Below, piece by piece: positions 5,795 to 6,789 of a DNA stretch of 6,789 bases. Source of the stretch: an uncultured Lachnospiraceae bacterium (GTDB lineage Bacteria > Bacillota_A > Clostridia > Lachnospirales > Lachnospiraceae). Each line of letters opens with the position of its first letter. Positions within the stretch are counted from its first letter, which is position 1. The position numbers were made by a program, and so were the translations under genes. Location of the stretch: positions 1 to 6,789 of the forward strand of contig CAJUMT010000186.1 in the NCBI GenBank assembly GCA_910587495.1. Direction: 5' to 3'. Below the pieces are notes generated by a model. It saw only the letters and a program-made list of their open reading frames with translations. It did no database searches and was not told the DNA's origin.

Positions 5795-6511
5795 TTATAT
5801 GGATATATCGACGGCCATTCCATCCATAGATATGGAAGAAATGTCCAGTCCGATCGCCTCAAGCACACCTGCCGCTGTGATCGACGAAGACGCAGAAGAA
5901 GCAACGGTTCCAAGTCCGGACAGAGAAGAAAGCGTTTCATTCATGGCTTCTTTTCCGTCCTGGGCAAGTTCTTTGAGCGCATAATTCCGTTCGTCTCTAT
6001 GACGCCTTCTTCTTCGACTGCGCAGTTCTTCCCTGATCTGCTTCGCTCTTTCCTCCTGCTGCTTTTTGACCGCTTTTTCATGCTTTCTTTCTAATTCTTC
6101 TTCCTTACCCAGATTTTTTACCTTTTTCTGGATACGCTTGATCAGCTTTTCCATGCGCTTAATCTGCTGCAGTGCTTTCTTTGCTTCTTTCCCTTCACAC
6201 GCATAGGCTGACATCTTTAAATTCGCCAAGGCTCTTGTGGCTTTTCCCAACACCTGCAGCACATCCATCTTTGTCTCTGACCTGGCAAGTTCCGCCGCAA
6301 GCTGCCCTACTGAATCATCCGGAGAGGAAGCTTTCATCTTAAAGTCAGAGTTTCCCGCTTCTTCCCTGGACGATATAAGGGAATTTTCTTTTACATCGGA
6401 AGAAGCCGTTTCCTTTTTGGTCTGGTCTGTTTTCTCTGTGCCTTTCCCTGACACCGCTGACTTATAGGCAGAACGGCCTTCTACCTGCCAGTTTCTAGCT
6501 GTGACATTCAT
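5795..6511 (-). CDS. Uncharacterised basic coiled-coil protein
   Basis: I do not recognise a family for this 238-residue protein. Four zones are visible. Residues 1-65 are polar, Ser/Lys/Glu-rich and probably disordered. Residues 66-104 are a predicted amphipathic helix. Residues 105-185 are a strongly charged coiled coil (KKALQQIKRMEKLIKRIQKK, then EELERKHEKAVKKQQEERAK) ending in a five-arginine run (166-170). Residues 190-238 are Ser/Ala/Gly-rich and end in the acidic-hydrophobic tail AVDISI. There is no signal peptide or membrane segment. AGGAGG lies 5 nt before ATG 6511, so expression is probably good. The long structured leader and sigma-28-like -10 box upstream suggest a motility or late-stage regulon, perhaps an accessory or secreted flagellar protein. 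That is inference; no flagellar domain is identifiable. Confidence 0.8.
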   Translation of the reverse strand: MNVTARNWQVEGRSAYKSAVSGKGTEKTDQTKKETASSDVKENSLISSREEAGNSDFKMKASSPDDSVGQLAAELARSETKMDVLQVLGKATRALANLKMSAYACEGKEAKKALQQIKRMEKLIKRIQKKVKNLGKEEELERKHEKAVKKQQEERAKQIREELRSRRRRRHRDERNYALKELAQDGKEAMNETLSSLSGLGTVASSASSSITAAGVLEAIGLDISSISMDGMAVDISI

Positions 6512-6538
6512 AAAAACCTCCTATTATAGTTCCACTGC

Positions 6539-6616
6539 ATCCCTTCTTCGCCCGGTACTAGATCAATTCCTGTTTGCCTAGCGGCGTCCACTCATTGATC
6601 TGGGCGCTTCAGGGAT
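6539..6616 (-). ncRNA. Candidate structured 5' leader RNA
   Basis: As minus-strand RNA the leader folds into one long imperfect hairpin. Helix 1 is AUCCCU (6616-6611) with AGGGAU (6544-6539). A 4x4 internal loop, GAAG opposite AAGA, follows. Helix 2 is CGCCC (6606-6602) with GGGCG (6553-6549). A 6-nt bulge AGUACC (6559-6554) follows. Helix 3 is AGAUCAAU (6601-6594) with AUUGAUCU (6567-6560). An 8x8 internal loop then leads to GCC-GCUA-GGC at the tip. The 4x4 loop is purine-only when read as RNA of this strand, which allows non-canonical G-A pairing and favours function in the mRNA. The hairpin ends 16 nt before the AGGAGG of the coiled-coil gene. I could not match it to a known riboswitch class. 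Confidence 0.55.
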
Positions 6617-6657
6617 TCCGCTGTTTAATGTTTCCGTTTTTTTATACTTTAGTATAT

Positions 6658-6665
6658 ATATCGGC
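6658..6665 (-). promoter_or_regulatory. Sigma-28/SigD-like -10 element
   Basis: The minus strand reads GCCGATAT, identical to the SigD (sigma-28) -10 consensus of Bacillota flagellar promoters. Initiation near 6650 would give a leader of about 140 nt containing the hairpin. The expected -35 TAAA is absent at the usual 15-nt spacing (TTCT there). An overlapping sigma-A -10, TATACT, with a poor -35 is the alternative. Confidence 0.4.
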
Positions 6666-6789
6666 GGAGTTTTTAAAAAAAGAACACAGAAAAAACACAT
6701 TTTCCTAAAATTATACAATTATCATTGCGCAGATGACACGACAAACGCATGAATGAATAAATTATGAACAAGGCATCCATTTTCTGGTA
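6666..6789. other. AT-rich non-coding right edge
   Basis: I see no supportable gene here. A TATAAT sequence occurs on the minus strand (6715-6710) without a good -35. An ATG at 6764 (+) is open to the edge for eight codons but lacks a ribosome site. Confidence 0.4.

Noticed and set aside
5786..5835. Terminator between tetR and the convergent coiled-coil gene
   Set aside because: Only short weak pairings (for example TCCATA-GA-TATGGA) are present, inside coding sequence and without a T tract.
6573..6582. AGGCAAAC in the leader, recalling the c-di-GMP-I (GEMM) riboswitch
   Set aside because: The neighbouring conserved blocks and the GNRA-loop stem of GEMM are missing, and these bases sit inside a better nested hairpin.
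6611..6643. Plus-strand terminator formed by the 6539-6616 hairpin and the T7 run at 6637-6643
   Set aside because: The T run is about 20 nt beyond the stem, and no plus-strand gene leads into it.
6764..6789. Start of a plus-strand gene at ATG 6764
   Set aside because: There are only eight codons before the edge, with no ribosome site or promoter ahead.

Overview
The window looks like chromosome from a Clostridia member, most likely a gut Lachnospiraceae. This rests on moderate base composition, strong AGGAGG-type ribosome sites, short intergenic gaps, a PD-(D/E)XK/AAA-ATPase-type gene end and a flagellar-type promoter box. The genus is inferred, not shown.

Layout. At the left edge (3-395, +) is the C-terminal nuclease domain of a protein that probably begins outside the window. 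It meets a five-gene minus-strand operon (4947 down to 455) at a shared bidirectional terminator (417-446). In transcription order the operon encodes an SCP2-type lipid-binding protein, a membrane-anchored alpha/beta hydrolase, a free-standing condensation-like acyltransferase, an acyl carrier protein and an AMP-forming acyl ligase. The genes are 12, -4, 35 and 13 nt apart, so they are almost certainly co-transcribed and partly translationally coupled. A TetR-family regulator (5171-5785, +) diverges from the operon. The intergenic region holds two related palindromic operator-like sites bracketing the predicted operon promoter. Converging on tetR is an unrecognised 238-residue basic coiled-coil protein (5795-6511, -). 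Its leader contains a long imperfect hairpin (6539-6616) and lies downstream of an exact sigma-28/SigD-type -10 box (6658-6665).

Working model. The ligase activates a carboxylic acid, probably a fatty acid, as an acyl-adenylate and loads it onto the carrier protein's phosphopantetheine arm. The condensation-like enzyme then passes the acyl group to an amine or alcohol. The SCP2 protein may carry the lipid substrate or product, and the hydrolase may trim or release acyl chains. The TetR protein probably represses the operon until a lipid or amine ligand appears. No ketosynthase, multi-domain NRPS, phosphopantetheinyl transferase or exporter is present, so chain elongation is unlikely and the carrier must be activated by an enzyme encoded elsewhere. 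The ligase/carrier/condensation trio resembles, as I recall it, the gut-Clostridia clusters reported to make fatty acid amides. The product here is not determined.

No stretch over 300 bases lacks a gene. The longest gene-free stretch is 6512-6789, which holds the leader and promoter described above.
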